The notes beneath the pieces were generated by a model that saw only the letters and a list, made by a program, of their open reading frames with translations, was not told where the DNA came from and did not search any database. A stretch of DNA of 64,000 nt from contig NZ_CP047176.1 of NCBI RefSeq assembly GCF_009834225.1, positions 3,038,001 to 3,102,000 of the forward strand, given 5' to 3'. Origin of the DNA: Rathayibacter sp. VKM Ac-2759 (lineage in GTDB: Bacteria; Actinomycetota; Actinomycetes; Actinomycetales; Microbacteriaceae). Positions 16,448-24,563 of this stretch are shown piece after piece. Positions within the stretch are counted from its first letter, which is position 1; each line of letters starts with the position of its first letter. Made by a program: the position numbers and the translations under genes.

Positions 16448-17718
16448 TTGCGCACCCGCGTGGTCTTGGTCGAGGCGGTGTCGAGCGCCATCTCGTCGAG
16501 CTTCGCGACACCGCGCTTGAGCCGCACCGTGCCCTCGTTCGGGTTGTCGATCTCGACGACCTTGCGGAGCTTCGCGGTCGCCTCGTCGTTGCCGGTGACG
16601 GCTGCGAGCTGCACCGCGCGGCCGAGCTTCACGGTCGCGGTGGCCTCGTCGCCCGCGGCCTTCGCCGCCAGACCGTCCTGGATCGCGGACGCCAGCTCGG
16701 TCTGGCCGGTGTAGTGCGCGACCGCCGGATCGATGCGGGCGGTGAGCGCGGAGTCGTCGGTCCAGCGCGCCTTCACCAGGGCGGAGGCGACCACCTCGTC
16801 GCGCACGCTGAGCTGCACGCGAGCGGCGAGCTGCTCGGCACCGACGGGCTTCGACGCGACGCGCACGGCCACGTGGTACTCCCGCGACTCGTCGCCCCAG
16901 GCGCCGGTCGGGTAGGAGCCGGTCAGCGGGTTCACCGAGGTGCGGCGGGAGCTGAGGTCCTCGAGGTTCGGCGCGACCTGGCGGACGAAGAGGAGCTGGG
17001 CGCCCTGCGGCGTCCACACGCGCAGCTCGCCGCTCGCGACTCCGCGGCCCATCGACGCCTGCATCAGCTGCTCGAAGTCGGCGGCCATGTCGGCCGGGTT
17101 CGCGATGAGGCCGACCGTGCCGAGCAGTGCGCTCGCGATCGTGCGCGCCTCCTCGACGACCCAGCGGGAGCCGACTCCGCGGACGTCGCACTGGAAGACC
17201 CCGCCCGCGGCGCGGATCGCCGCGTCGAGCTGCATCCGCGACTCGTGCTCGTTCTTGCCGTCGGTGAGGAGGATCGCGTGACGCTGCGACGCCTCCGGGA
17301 CGCTCGAGAAGAGCTGGCGGGCGAGGGTGAGCCAGGTGCCCATCGCCGTGCCGCCGTCGGCCTGGAGGAAGCCGATGGCCTCCTTCGCGGCCGCGCGGGC
17401 GCCGGGCTCCATGCGCACCATCGGCACGGAGGCGTTGGGGTACGGGAAGGCCCGGTCGGCGCGCTCGGAGCCGGCGACCACGGCGAAGAACGTGCCGTCG
17501 AGGATCTGGTCGACGGCGACCGCGGCCGCGCGCTTGGCGGCGGTCATGTTCTCGCCGGTCATCGATCCGGAGCAGTCGACGATGATGATCTCGGCGGCCG
17601 CGCCGTCACTGCCGGCCGCACCGGTGCCCGACGCGGTCACGGTCACGATCGCGTGCACATCGGTGGCACCGTCGGAGAGGAACTCGTTCTGGAACACACT
17701 CGCGCTGAACTCCGCCAT
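16444..17718 (-). CDS. VWA domain protein
   Basis: A 424-residue protein with a von Willebrand A domain in the first half: MIDAS motif DCSGSMTG near residue 50, conserved Thr in GGTAMGTW near 125 and Asp in LLTDGKNEHES near 152. The C-terminal half is a beta-rich domain (EYHVAVRVASKPVG) ending in a basic tail. Such VWA proteins assemble metal-dependent complexes in stress and phosphosignalling systems. It is translationally coupled to the FHA protein. Its start lies only 12 bases from the divergent TTG start at 17731, so both promoters must overlap coding DNA. Confidence 0.9.
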   Translation of the reverse strand: MAEFSASVFQNEFLSDGATDVHAIVTVTASGTGAAGSDGAAAEIIIVDCSGSMTGENMTAAKRAAAVAVDQILDGTFFAVVAGSERADRAFPYPNASVPMVRMEPGARAAAKEAIGFLQADGGTAMGTWLTLARQLFSSVPEASQRHAILLTDGKNEHESRMQLDAAIRAAGGVFQCDVRGVGSRWVVEEARTIASALLGTVGLIANPADMAADFEQLMQASMGRGVASGELRVWTPQGAQLLFVRQVAPNLEDLSSRRTSVNPLTGSYPTGAWGDESREYHVAVRVASKPVGAEQLAARVQLSVRDEVVASALVKARWTDDSALTARIDPAVAHYTGQTELASAIQDGLAAKAAGDEATATVKLGRAVQLAAVTGNDEATAKLRKVVEIDNPNEGTVRLKRGVAKLDEMALDTASTKTTRVRK

Positions 17719-17730
17719 TCGTTCAGCTTA

Positions 17731-18519
17731 TTGTGCGGGCTCATCGCCGTGGCCCTCCTCGCCGGATGCGCAGGAAGCCCGCCGGGCGGCGTCGCGCCGC
17801 CTCCCGCGAGCGCCCGCTTCGACTACCAGCTCGGCGGCGGCTACCCGCCGGCCGAGGGCGTCGGCCTCGTCGTGCGCGACCGATCGGACGAGCCCGAGCC
17901 GGGCGTCTACTCGGTCTGCTACGTGAACGCGTTCCAGACCCAGCCGGGCGAGGAGTCGGAGTGGACGGGAGAGCGGGCCGGGCTGCTGCTGCGCGACGAG
18001 TCGGGCGGGAGCGTGACCGATCCCGACTGGCCGGACGAGACCCTCCTCGACGTGTCGACTCCGGCGACGCGCGAGGCCCTGCTCGAGATCGTCTCGGAGT
18101 GGATCGCGGGCTGCGCCGGCAGCGGCTTCGACGCGATCGAGGCCGACAACCTCGACTCCGCCACCCGCTCCGGGGGCCTGCTGACCGACGAGCAGACCGG
18201 CGCCTTCGCCGAGGGCCTCGTCGCGGCCGCGCACGACGCCGGTCTGGCGATCGGCCAGAAGAACGCCTCCGAACGGGCGGAGGAGATGCGCGCGCTCGGC
18301 TTCGACTTCGCGATCACCGAGGAGTGCGAGGTGTTCGAGGAGTGCGACGCCTACACCGACGTCTACGGCGAGCGCGTCTACGAGGTCGAGTACACCGACG
18401 AGGGCGGCGGAGTCTTCGACCGCGCCTGCTCCCTCCGCGGCGACCGCATCGGGGTGCTGCTGCGCGACCGCGACCTGCTGACGCCCGCCGACGTCGGGTT
18501 CGTCTCGGAGCAGTGCTGA
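17731..18519 (+). CDS. Endo-alpha-1,4-polygalactosaminidase-like (GH114) lipoprotein
   Basis: About 262 residues. A short hydrophobic leader ending LAGC marks a lipoprotein; the rest matches the GH114/TM1410 TIM-barrel family: FDYQLGGGYPP, VYSVCYVNAFQTQPGE and the catalytic-type GFDAIEADNLD block near residue 130, then GLAIGQKNA. Members are proposed to cleave galactosaminoglycan or related cell-surface polysaccharide. The start is uncertain: TTG 17731 gives a short signal without the usual positive residues, and GTG 17749 would be too short, so the true start may lie upstream inside the divergent VWA gene. Confidence 0.8.
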   Translation: MCGLIAVALLAGCAGSPPGGVAPPPASARFDYQLGGGYPPAEGVGLVVRDRSDEPEPGVYSVCYVNAFQTQPGEESEWTGERAGLLLRDESGGSVTDPDWPDETLLDVSTPATREALLEIVSEWIAGCAGSGFDAIEADNLDSATRSGGLLTDEQTGAFAEGLVAAAHDAGLAIGQKNASERAEEMRALGFDFAITEECEVFEECDAYTDVYGERVYEVEYTDEGGGVFDRACSLRGDRIGVLLRDRDLLTPADVGFVSEQC

Positions 18520-18553
18520 CGGCTCGGGGCCGAGAAGTCCGACCCCGGCCCGG

Positions 18554-18559
18554 TAGCAT
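18554..18559 (+). promoter_or_regulatory. -10-like hexamer upstream of the DUF817 gene
   Basis: TAGCAT lies 28 bases before ATG 18588, leaving room for the GAGAGGGAG ribosome site. No convincing -35 is visible. Confidence 0.4.
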
Positions 18560-18587
18560 CGGCCGCTCCGAGAGGGAGCGGGGACGC

Positions 18588-19472
18588 ATGCGGCAGTACA
18601 CGCCGGTGGAGCAGCGGATCGACGACGCCGCGCGGCGACTGCTCGCCCGCGGTCCCGACTCCGGTCTGCGCGCGTCGCTCATCGAGTTCCTGGTGTTCGG
18701 CGCGAAGCAGGCGTGGGCCTGCGTGTTCGGCGCGGCGCTGCTGCTCGTGATCGTCGCGGCGCGGCTCTGGTACCCGGACGACGCGGCCCTCGCCCGCAAC
18801 GATGCGCTGACCCTCGCCGCGGTGCTGCTGCAGGTCGTCATGATCGCGACCCGGCTCGAGACCGGCCGCGAGCTGTGGGTGGTCGTGATCTTCCATCTCG
18901 TCGGCACGGGGATGGAGCTGTTCAAGACCGACGTCGGCTCGTGGAGCTACGCCGCCGAGGGTGTCCTGCGCGTGGGCGCCGTGCCGCTGTTCAGCGGCTT
19001 CCTCTACGCCTCCGTCGGCTCGTACATGGTGCGGATCCACCGCCTGTTCGACCTGCGGTTCGACCGCTGGCCGTCGGGATGGCTGACGGGCGCGGCCGCC
19101 GTGCTGATCTACGTCAACTTCTTCAGCCACCACTTCCTCCCCGACGCCCGCTGGCTGATCCTCGCCTTCGTGGGCGTGCTGTGGCTCCGGACGACCATGG
19201 TCTACCGCGTGCACCGCGGCACGCACCGGATGCCGCTGCTCGTCGCCTTCGCACTCGTCGCCTTCTTCATCTGGATCGCCGAGAACGTGGCGACCGCCTC
19301 CGGAGCGTGGCTCTACCCGGACCAGGTCGCCGGCTGGCAGCTGGTGTCGGCGTCGAAGCTCGTGTCGTGGTTCCTGCTGATGATCGTGTCGGTGGTCCTG
19401 GTGACCTGGGTGTACCCGCCGGTCGCTCCGGACGCCGCCGTCAAGCCCGCACCGCGGACCGCCGCGGCCTGA
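18588..19472 (+). CDS. DUF817 family integral membrane protein
   Basis: A 294-residue polytopic membrane protein with about seven to eight hydrophobic segments. The stretch GTGMELFKTDVGSWSYAAEG followed by LFSGFLYASVGSYMVRIHR is the conserved DUF817 core, and ENVATASGAWLYPDQ is the second conserved loop. The function of the family is not known; conserved Glu, Asp, His and Arg at membrane edges suggest an enzyme or carrier. ATG 18588 follows GAGAGGGAG. Confidence 0.85.
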   Translation: MRQYTPVEQRIDDAARRLLARGPDSGLRASLIEFLVFGAKQAWACVFGAALLLVIVAARLWYPDDAALARNDALTLAAVLLQVVMIATRLETGRELWVVVIFHLVGTGMELFKTDVGSWSYAAEGVLRVGAVPLFSGFLYASVGSYMVRIHRLFDLRFDRWPSGWLTGAAAVLIYVNFFSHHFLPDARWLILAFVGVLWLRTTMVYRVHRGTHRMPLLVAFALVAFFIWIAENVATASGAWLYPDQVAGWQLVSASKLVSWFLLMIVSVVLVTWVYPPVAPDAAVKPAPRTAAA

Positions 19473-19485
19473 CAGGCTGACGGCC

Positions 19486-20229
19486 GTGCCTCCCTGGTCC
19501 CTCGCCCTGCTCAGCGGCGCCGTCGGCGGCGCCACCCTCCTCCTCGGCGCCGCGCTCGCCTGGCTCGTCCGCGTGCCTCCGAAGCTCACCGCCGCGATCT
19601 CGGCGTTCGGCGCCGGCGTGCTGATCTCGGCTCTCGCCTACGAGCTCGTCCAGGAGGCGGCCGACGACGGCGGACTCCTGCCCACCGTGCTCGGCACCCT
19701 CGTCGGCGCCATCGTCTTCGTCGGAGCAGACGCCCTGCTCACCCGCGCCGGCGCCGGCGACCGCAAGAGCTCGAAGGGCACGGGCGGAGGCGGAGGCGCG
19801 GCGATCGCGGCCGGCGCGCTGATCGACGGCATCCCCGAGTCGATCGTGCTCGGGCTCTCCGTCGCGCAGGGCGGCGCCGGAGCCGCGATCAGCGTCCCGA
19901 TCGTCGCCGCCGTCGCGATCTCGAACCTGCCGGAGGGCCTCTCCTCCACCGTCGGCATGAAGGCCGACGGCCGCTCGGCCCGCTACGTCTTCACGGTCTG
20001 GGGAGGCATCGCCGCTCTCTCCGCGATCGCCGCGCTCGTCGGCTTCCTGGTCTTCGCGAGTGCCCCCGGAGCGGTCGTCGCCTTCGTGACGACCATCGCG
20101 GCGGGCGCGATCCTCGCGATGATCTCGAACACGATGATTCCGGAGGCGTTCGACAAGGACGACGTGCTCACGGGGCTGTACGCCGTGCTCGGCTTCATCA
20201 CCGCGTTCGTGCTGCACAGTGTCGGCTGA
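19486..20229 (+). CDS. ZIP family divalent metal transporter
   Basis: A 247-residue protein with about eight membrane helices. The metal-site helices are recognisable as DGIPESIVLGLS (near residue 112) and ISNLPEGLSSTVG (near 145), corresponding to the HNxPEG/HxxxE pair of ZIP proteins, although the first motif has Asp-Gly where His-Asn is usual. It probably imports zinc or a related divalent metal. A Gly-rich loop (residues 92-105) replaces the His-rich cytoplasmic loop seen in many ZIPs. The start is GTG 19486, 13 bases after the DUF817 stop, so the two may be co-transcribed. Confidence 0.82.
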   Translation: MPPWSLALLSGAVGGATLLLGAALAWLVRVPPKLTAAISAFGAGVLISALAYELVQEAADDGGLLPTVLGTLVGAIVFVGADALLTRAGAGDRKSSKGTGGGGGAAIAAGALIDGIPESIVLGLSVAQGGAGAAISVPIVAAVAISNLPEGLSSTVGMKADGRSARYVFTVWGGIAALSAIAALVGFLVFASAPGAVVAFVTTIAAGAILAMISNTMIPEAFDKDDVLTGLYAVLGFITAFVLHSVG

Positions 20230-20250
20230 GGCGCGGTGACGAAGCCTCGC

Positions 20251-20271
20251 CGACGCCGCGGGGCGGCGTCG
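20251..20271 (+). terminator. Hairpin after the ZIP gene
   Basis: Perfect 9-base arms CGACGCCGC (20251-20259) and GCGGCGTCG (20263-20271) with a three-base loop, 22 bases after the ZIP stop codon. Confidence 0.6.
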
Positions 20272-20326
20272 CGCAGTCGGCTCGTAGAAGTGGTTGCGTA
20301 CCGCAGAGCGTGGTGCGTTCGGCGAC

Positions 20327-20352
20327 GGAGATCCGCTGAGACGCGGATCTCC
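20327..20352. repeat. Inverted repeat, 10-base arms
   Basis: GGAGATCCGC at 20327-20336 and GCGGATCTCC at 20343-20352 pair perfectly around a six-base loop. Confidence 0.7.
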
Positions 20353-20420
20353 GGATACGCCTCGTGGGTGAGGGCTGGTCTGCAAGGGGACCCTTGCTGG
20401 ATTCGCCCACCCGCCCACCC

Positions 20421-20461
20421 TGCTGGTCGAGTCGCCCCGCGGGGAGTATCGAGACCCACCA
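20421..20461 (+). repeat. REP-like element, copy A
   Basis: The element begins TGCTGGTCGAGT, has a small internal palindrome, and ends GTATCGAGACCCACCA. The same outer words occur at 47918-47960 and, inverted, at 20473-20515. Confidence 0.7.
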
Positions 20462-20472
20462 AAGTCAGCAGC

Positions 20473-20515
20473 GGGGATCTCGATACGCCCGCTGCGCGGG
20501 CTCCTCGATCAGCAG
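20473..20515 (-). repeat. REP-like element, copy B (inverted)
   Basis: Read on the minus strand it starts CTGCTGATCGAGGAG, has the internal palindrome GCCCGC-GCA-GCGGGC, and ends GTATCGAGATCCCC. Copies A and B face each other 11 bases apart. Confidence 0.68.
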
Positions 20516-20521
20516 GCAGCG

Positions 20522-20596
20522 GCGCACACCATCAGCTGAGAGCAGGGGGCGTCGCCCCCCAGCGGAGGCCGCCCCCTCTCAGCTGATGGTGCGCGC
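20522..20596. repeat. Large inverted repeat with 21-base arms
   Basis: Arms 20522-20542 and 20576-20596 pair over 21 bases with one mismatch; the core word is CACCATCAGCTGAGAG. The 33-base interior contains its own GGGGGC-GTC-GCCCCC hairpin, so RNA from either strand would fold into a branched structure. Confidence 0.85.
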
Positions 20597-20720
20597 TCCC
20601 CCGCGGGCTGGACGGCTTGCCCGCTCGTCGAGGAGCCGAGCCGGGAAGCGCACCGCTGACAGGGGAGGGAACTCCGGCTCGTGAGATCCGGTTCGGCTCG
20701 CTGGAATCAGCCGGATCGAC

Positions 20721-20808
20721 GAGCCGAAGGTGATTCTGCGAGCCGAAGGTGATTCTGCGAGCCGGAGGTGATTCTGCGAGCCGGAGGTGATTCTGCGAGC
20801 CGGAGGTG
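20721..20808. repeat. 19-base tandem repeat, about 4.6 copies
   Basis: The unit GAGCCGAAGGTGATTCTGC starts at 20721, 20740, 20759 and 20778, with a 12-base partial copy at 20797. Units 1-2 have GAAGG and units 3-5 have GGAGG. It lies just beyond the aminotransferase stop codon. Confidence 0.92.
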
Positions 20809-20825
20809 CGCCGCGGGGGCGCGTC

Positions 20826-22154
20826 TCAGCCGCTGAACGCCGTCAGCGCGTCGTCGAGGACGCCCAGGCCGCGGGCGACCTCGGCGGGGGTGACGACGGC
20901 GGGCGGGACGACGTGGATGCGGTTGTCGGCGGTGAAGGGCAGCAGGCCGCGGGAGAGCAGGTCGGTCTTGAGGCGGCCGACGGCGGCGGCGGGCAGCGGA
21001 GCGCGGGTCGCGCGGTCCGAGACCAGCTCGAGGGCCCAGAACACTCCGGAGCCGCGGACCTCGCCGATGATCTCGTGCTTCGCCTCGAGTGCCGCGAGTC
21101 CGGGGGCGAGGTGCTCCGATCCGATGGTCTTCGCGTTGTCGACGATGCCCTCCTCGGCCATCGCCTCGAGCGTCGCGATGACGCTCGCCGCCGCGAGCGG
21201 GTGCCCGGAGTAGGTGAGCCCGCCCGGGAAGACCCGCTCGTCGAAGTGGTGCGCGATCGGGTCGGAGATGATGACGCCTCCGATCGGCACGTAGCCGGAG
21301 TTGACGCCCTTGGCGAAGGTGATCAGGTCGGGGCGCACGTCGAACGCGTCGAAGGCGAACCACTCGCCGGTGCGGCCGAAGCCGGCCATCACCTCGTCGA
21401 GGATGAGCTGGATCCCGTAGCGGTCGGCGATGGCGCGCACACCGGGGAGGTAGCCGGGCGGCGGAGTCAGGATGCCCGCGGTGCCGGGGATGGTCTCGAT
21501 CAGGAACGCCGCGATCGACTCCGGGCCCTCGGCCTGCACGACGCGCTCGAGGTGGTGCAGCGCGCGCTCGCACTCCTGCTCGGGCGTCTCGGCCCAGAAC
21601 TCGGTGCGGTAGAGGTAGGGGCCGAAGGCGTGCACGTGGCCGCGCGCGTACTCGTTGGGGATGCGGCGCCAGTCGCCGGTCGAGACGATCGCCGCTCCGG
21701 TGTTGCCGTGGTACGAGCGGTAGAGCGACACGACCTTGTCGCGCCCGGTGTACAGGCGCGCCATGCGGATCGCGTTCTCGTTCGCGTCGGCGCCTCCGTT
21801 GGTGAAGAAGACCTTCTCGAAGCCCTCGGGCGCGCGCTCGGTGATCAGGCGCGCGGCCTCGGCCCGGGTCTCGTTCGCAGCGGCGGGGCCGACCGTGGTG
21901 AGGATCGCGGCCTGCTCCTGGATCGCCGCGACGACCTTCGGGTGCTGGTAGCCGATGTTGACGTTCACCAGCTGGCTCGAGAAGTCGAGGTAACGGGTGC
22001 CGTCGACGTCCCACACCTCGCAGCCGAGGCCGCCCGCGATCGGCAGCGGGTTGAGCGAGCCCTGTGCCGACCACGAGTGGAACACGCGCGAGCGGTCCGC
22101 GGCGGTGACGGAGGCGTTGTCGCGGACAGAGGTCGGACTGGTCGAGAGCGTCAT
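20826..22154 (-). CDS. Class III (omega) aminotransferase, PLP-dependent
   Basis: A 442-residue fold-type I aminotransferase of the GABA/beta-alanine/omega-amino-acid class. Visible are FTNGGADANENAIRMAR (phosphate-binding region near residue 109), LILDEVMAGFGRTGEWFA (PLP-ring Asp near 247), and ITFAKGVNSGYVPIGG with the Schiff-base Lys near 278. It should move the amino group of a terminal amine to a keto acid, giving a semialdehyde. ATG 22154 is preferred over an upstream in-frame ATG at 22175. It is divergent from a PucR regulator and near mmsA, which would consume malonate semialdehyde made from beta-alanine. Confidence 0.88.
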   Translation of the reverse strand: MTLSTSPTSVRDNASVTAADRSRVFHSWSAQGSLNPLPIAGGLGCEVWDVDGTRYLDFSSQLVNVNIGYQHPKVVAAIQEQAAILTTVGPAAANETRAEAARLITERAPEGFEKVFFTNGGADANENAIRMARLYTGRDKVVSLYRSYHGNTGAAIVSTGDWRRIPNEYARGHVHAFGPYLYRTEFWAETPEQECERALHHLERVVQAEGPESIAAFLIETIPGTAGILTPPPGYLPGVRAIADRYGIQLILDEVMAGFGRTGEWFAFDAFDVRPDLITFAKGVNSGYVPIGGVIISDPIAHHFDERVFPGGLTYSGHPLAAASVIATLEAMAEEGIVDNAKTIGSEHLAPGLAALEAKHEIIGEVRGSGVFWALELVSDRATRAPLPAAAVGRLKTDLLSRGLLPFTADNRIHVVPPAVVTPAEVARGLGVLDDALTAFSG

Positions 22155-22165
22155 GGATCCATCGT

Positions 22166-22189
22166 GCCGCCTCACGCCCGCGTGGCGGC
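22166..22189. promoter_or_regulatory. Inverted repeat between the aminotransferase and pucR-like genes
   Basis: GCCGCC (22166-22171) and GGCGGC (22184-22189) enclose CACG-cccg-CGTG, forming a bulged palindrome at the aminotransferase promoter side. A TACGAT -10-like hexamer for the plus-strand regulator lies at 22216-22221. It is a candidate PucR-type operator. Confidence 0.45.
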
Positions 22190-22251
22190 TGCCGGATCCG
22201 TCTAATCTGCAGCCCTACGATGGACATACCGTCACGACTGGAGAGCCGCCC

Positions 22252-23757
22252 ATGCCCGCGACCGTCCGCGATCTGCTCGCCGAGCCGGCGTTCCGGCTCC
22301 GGATCCTCGGCGGCGTGCACGACGAGACGGTGCTGGACGCCCCGCTGATCTGGGCGCACTCCTCCGATCTGGTCGACCCGACTCCGTGGCTCGAGTCGGG
22401 GCAGCTGCTGCTCACCGACGGCGTGCACTTCTCGGGCGAGGATCCGCCCGAGTTCTCGGAGGAGTACGTCGCGCGCCTGCGCGGCCGCGGCATCCGCGCG
22501 CTCGGCTTCGCGACCGGGATCGTGCACGAGGAGGTGCCGGCGCTGCTCGTGGCGGCGTGCGAGCGGCAGGGCCTGCCGCTGCTCGAGGTCGCCGAGCGGA
22601 CGCCGTTCATGGGGATCATCCGCTTCGTGGCCGATGTGATCTCGCGCGAGCAGCGCGAACGGCTCGAGTGGTCGCTGGAGGCGCAGCGCCGCGTCGCCCG
22701 GGCGGCGCTGCGCCCCGACGGGCTCGCGGCGATCCTCTCGGAGCTCGAGCGCCAGCTCGACTGCTGGGTCGCGCTGTACGACGCGGTCGGGCAGCGGGTG
22801 CACCTGCCGATGCGGCTCGAGGTCCCGGAGGCGGCGGAGGCGTCGGTCGCCGCCGCCGTCCGCCACGCGCTCTCCCGCGGCAGCCGGGCGGGCCTCCGCC
22901 TCGACGACGGCGGCGGGGTCACCTTGCAGACCCTGGGCCAGCGCGACCACCTGCGCGGCGTGCTCGCGGTCGGCACGGGGACTCCGCTCGACCCGGCCGG
23001 CAGCGACCTGGTCGCCAGCGTGATCGGACTGGCGAGCATCGCCCTCGAGCAGCGGCGGGCGCTCGACACCTCGCGGCGGCAGCTGCGCTCGGGGCTGCTC
23101 GAGCTGCTCGCAGCGGGCGCCTTCGACGTCGCCGCCCGCACGGCGCGCGAGCTCTGGGGCACGCTCCCCGCCGAACCGGTGCGGGTGAGCGTGCTGAGCG
23201 AGCCCGTCCGCGGCGACTCGCTGCTCGACGAGCTGGAGGTGTTCGCCGAGGAGAACGGCGCGCGCCTGTTCTTCGCCGAGCGCGACTCCGCCCTCATCGT
23301 GATCACCGGGGCCGACGATCTCGACCTGATCGCAGAGGTGCTCGAGCGTCACGGTACGACTGCCGGTGCCTCCGCCCCGATCACCTGGGCCGAGCTCGAT
23401 CGGGGGCTGGCGGAGGCGCGGCGCGCGGCCGAGCGCGCCACGCCCGACCGTCCGCTGCTGCGCTTCGAGGACGTCGCCGAGCAGGGCATGCTCGGCCTGC
23501 TCGCCGCGTCGGGCGCCGAGGCGCTCGCCCGGCGCACGCTCGAGCCGCTGCTGACCCCCGAGGGCGCGGTGCTGCTGGAGTCGGCGCGCGTCTGGCTCCG
23601 CCGCAACGGCGCCTGGGACCCCGCCGCCCGCGAGCTCGGCGTGCACCGCCACACCCTCCGCAACCGCATCACCGCGGTGGAGCGGGCGCTGGCGATCGAC
23701 CTCGACGACTTCGGCGCCCGCACCGAGCTCTGGACGGCGCTCGCGGTGCTGCGCTGA
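22252..23757 (+). CDS. PucR-family transcriptional regulator
   Basis: A 501-residue regulator: an N-terminal PucR domain (ATVRDLLAEPAFRLRILGG, then WLESGQLLLTDG), a central GGDEF-like/CdaR region, and a C-terminal helix-turn-helix (LRRNGAWDPAARELGVHRHTL, about residues 447-467) followed by NRITAVERALAIDLDDF. Such proteins activate catabolic genes when the amino acid or purine substrate is present. Divergent placement next to the aminotransferase indicates it controls that gene and perhaps mmsA. ATG 22252 follows GGAGAG. Confidence 0.92.
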   Translation: MPATVRDLLAEPAFRLRILGGVHDETVLDAPLIWAHSSDLVDPTPWLESGQLLLTDGVHFSGEDPPEFSEEYVARLRGRGIRALGFATGIVHEEVPALLVAACERQGLPLLEVAERTPFMGIIRFVADVISREQRERLEWSLEAQRRVARAALRPDGLAAILSELERQLDCWVALYDAVGQRVHLPMRLEVPEAAEASVAAAVRHALSRGSRAGLRLDDGGGVTLQTLGQRDHLRGVLAVGTGTPLDPAGSDLVASVIGLASIALEQRRALDTSRRQLRSGLLELLAAGAFDVAARTARELWGTLPAEPVRVSVLSEPVRGDSLLDELEVFAEENGARLFFAERDSALIVITGADDLDLIAEVLERHGTTAGASAPITWAELDRGLAEARRAAERATPDRPLLRFEDVAEQGMLGLLAASGAEALARRTLEPLLTPEGAVLLESARVWLRRNGAWDPAARELGVHRHTLRNRITAVERALAIDLDDFGARTELWTALAVLR

Positions 23758-23815
23758 GGCGTCCCACGTGCGGGCGACACCGGTGAGTATCCCGCCTCTG
23801 TCCAGAACGGACTGC

Positions 23816-24563
23816 TCACTCCAGAACGAATTGGTCGCGGACGACCTCGATCGTGGCCGCGTCGACCCCAACGGCGAGGTGGAGCGACGGACGCCCCAGT
23901 ATCTCGGCGAAAGCTGTTCGAACTCGTACCACTTCGTTGCGCGTGACGCCTTCGCTGACGCGGTCGAGCCTCGTGACCAGGGACGCGAGGATGGCGAGGT
24001 CGTTGAGGTGACGGTCCCCCCTTCGTCCCTTCACCGATGAGCATGGCTGAGGCTTTCGCGATGATGGCACCTCGGAGTGTGGGGCGGATGACCGTGCCTG
24101 TGACGCCGGCAACGGTCACCTCGATCGCCGTAGAGCGATCGAGGGCCCCCTGACCGCCGGGAGTCGCGATGGTGCGGCCGCCCGTGACGCCGGTGCGGTT
24201 GTCAGCATGCTCCCCGAGGAAGCGCGGGATGAGGATGTCGATCTGCGCGTCACCCTTGACCCATCGGTGCTGCACACCCGTCGTGACTTCGAGGACGGAC
24301 GGCGGCTCCCCAGCCGAGGTGTAGCCGAGATCGCTGAGCGTCTTGGTGAAGTCGTAGAGCATCGTCGGATGCGCGCGGATGTCGAGCACGGTGTCGGCGT
24401 CCTGCGTCGGCCGAGACGGGTTGGCCCCACGCTCCCAGCACAGCGAGTGGACCATCTGGCCACCGACGAGAGCCCAGCCTTGTGGGTGCGCCTCGTAGAC
24501 CTGGAAGAGCGCGAGCCAGGCTTGCGCCTGAGCGGACGTCATCACGGGCGCGACGATCGTCAC
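23816..24563 (-). pseudogene. Nucleotidyltransferase AbiEii-like gene with a one-base frameshift
   Basis: The first frame (GTG 24563 onward) encodes about 180 residues of an AbiEii/AbiGii-like nucleotidyltransferase: WALVGGQMVHSL, TQDADTVLDI (the GG...D metal motif) and IDILIPRFLGE. At a run of six C (plus strand 24016-24021, six G in the mRNA) the frame is lost; dropping one G restores KGDRHLNDLAILASLV and runs to a stop at 23816, giving a normal 248-residue protein. It therefore looks like an intact gene broken by a single insertion in a homopolymer, or a slippage or sequencing artefact. Its GTG overlaps the stop of the HTH gene (GTGA). Confidence 0.75.

Larger units (their letters stand above)
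20230..20825. other. Convergent 596-base intergenic region packed with repeats
   Basis: No credible gene is present. It lies between the 3' ends of the ZIP and aminotransferase genes and holds two hairpins, a facing pair of REP-like elements, a large 75-base inverted repeat and a 19-base tandem repeat, each listed separately. Confidence 0.75.

Noticed and set aside
20721..20808. Short CRISPR array
   Set aside because: Units abut directly, without spacers, and no cas gene is present.
20707..23871. 1054-codon minus-strand open frame across the aminotransferase and pucR
   Set aside because: Only a shadow of the real genes in other frames; its end would be encoded by the 19-base tandem repeat.
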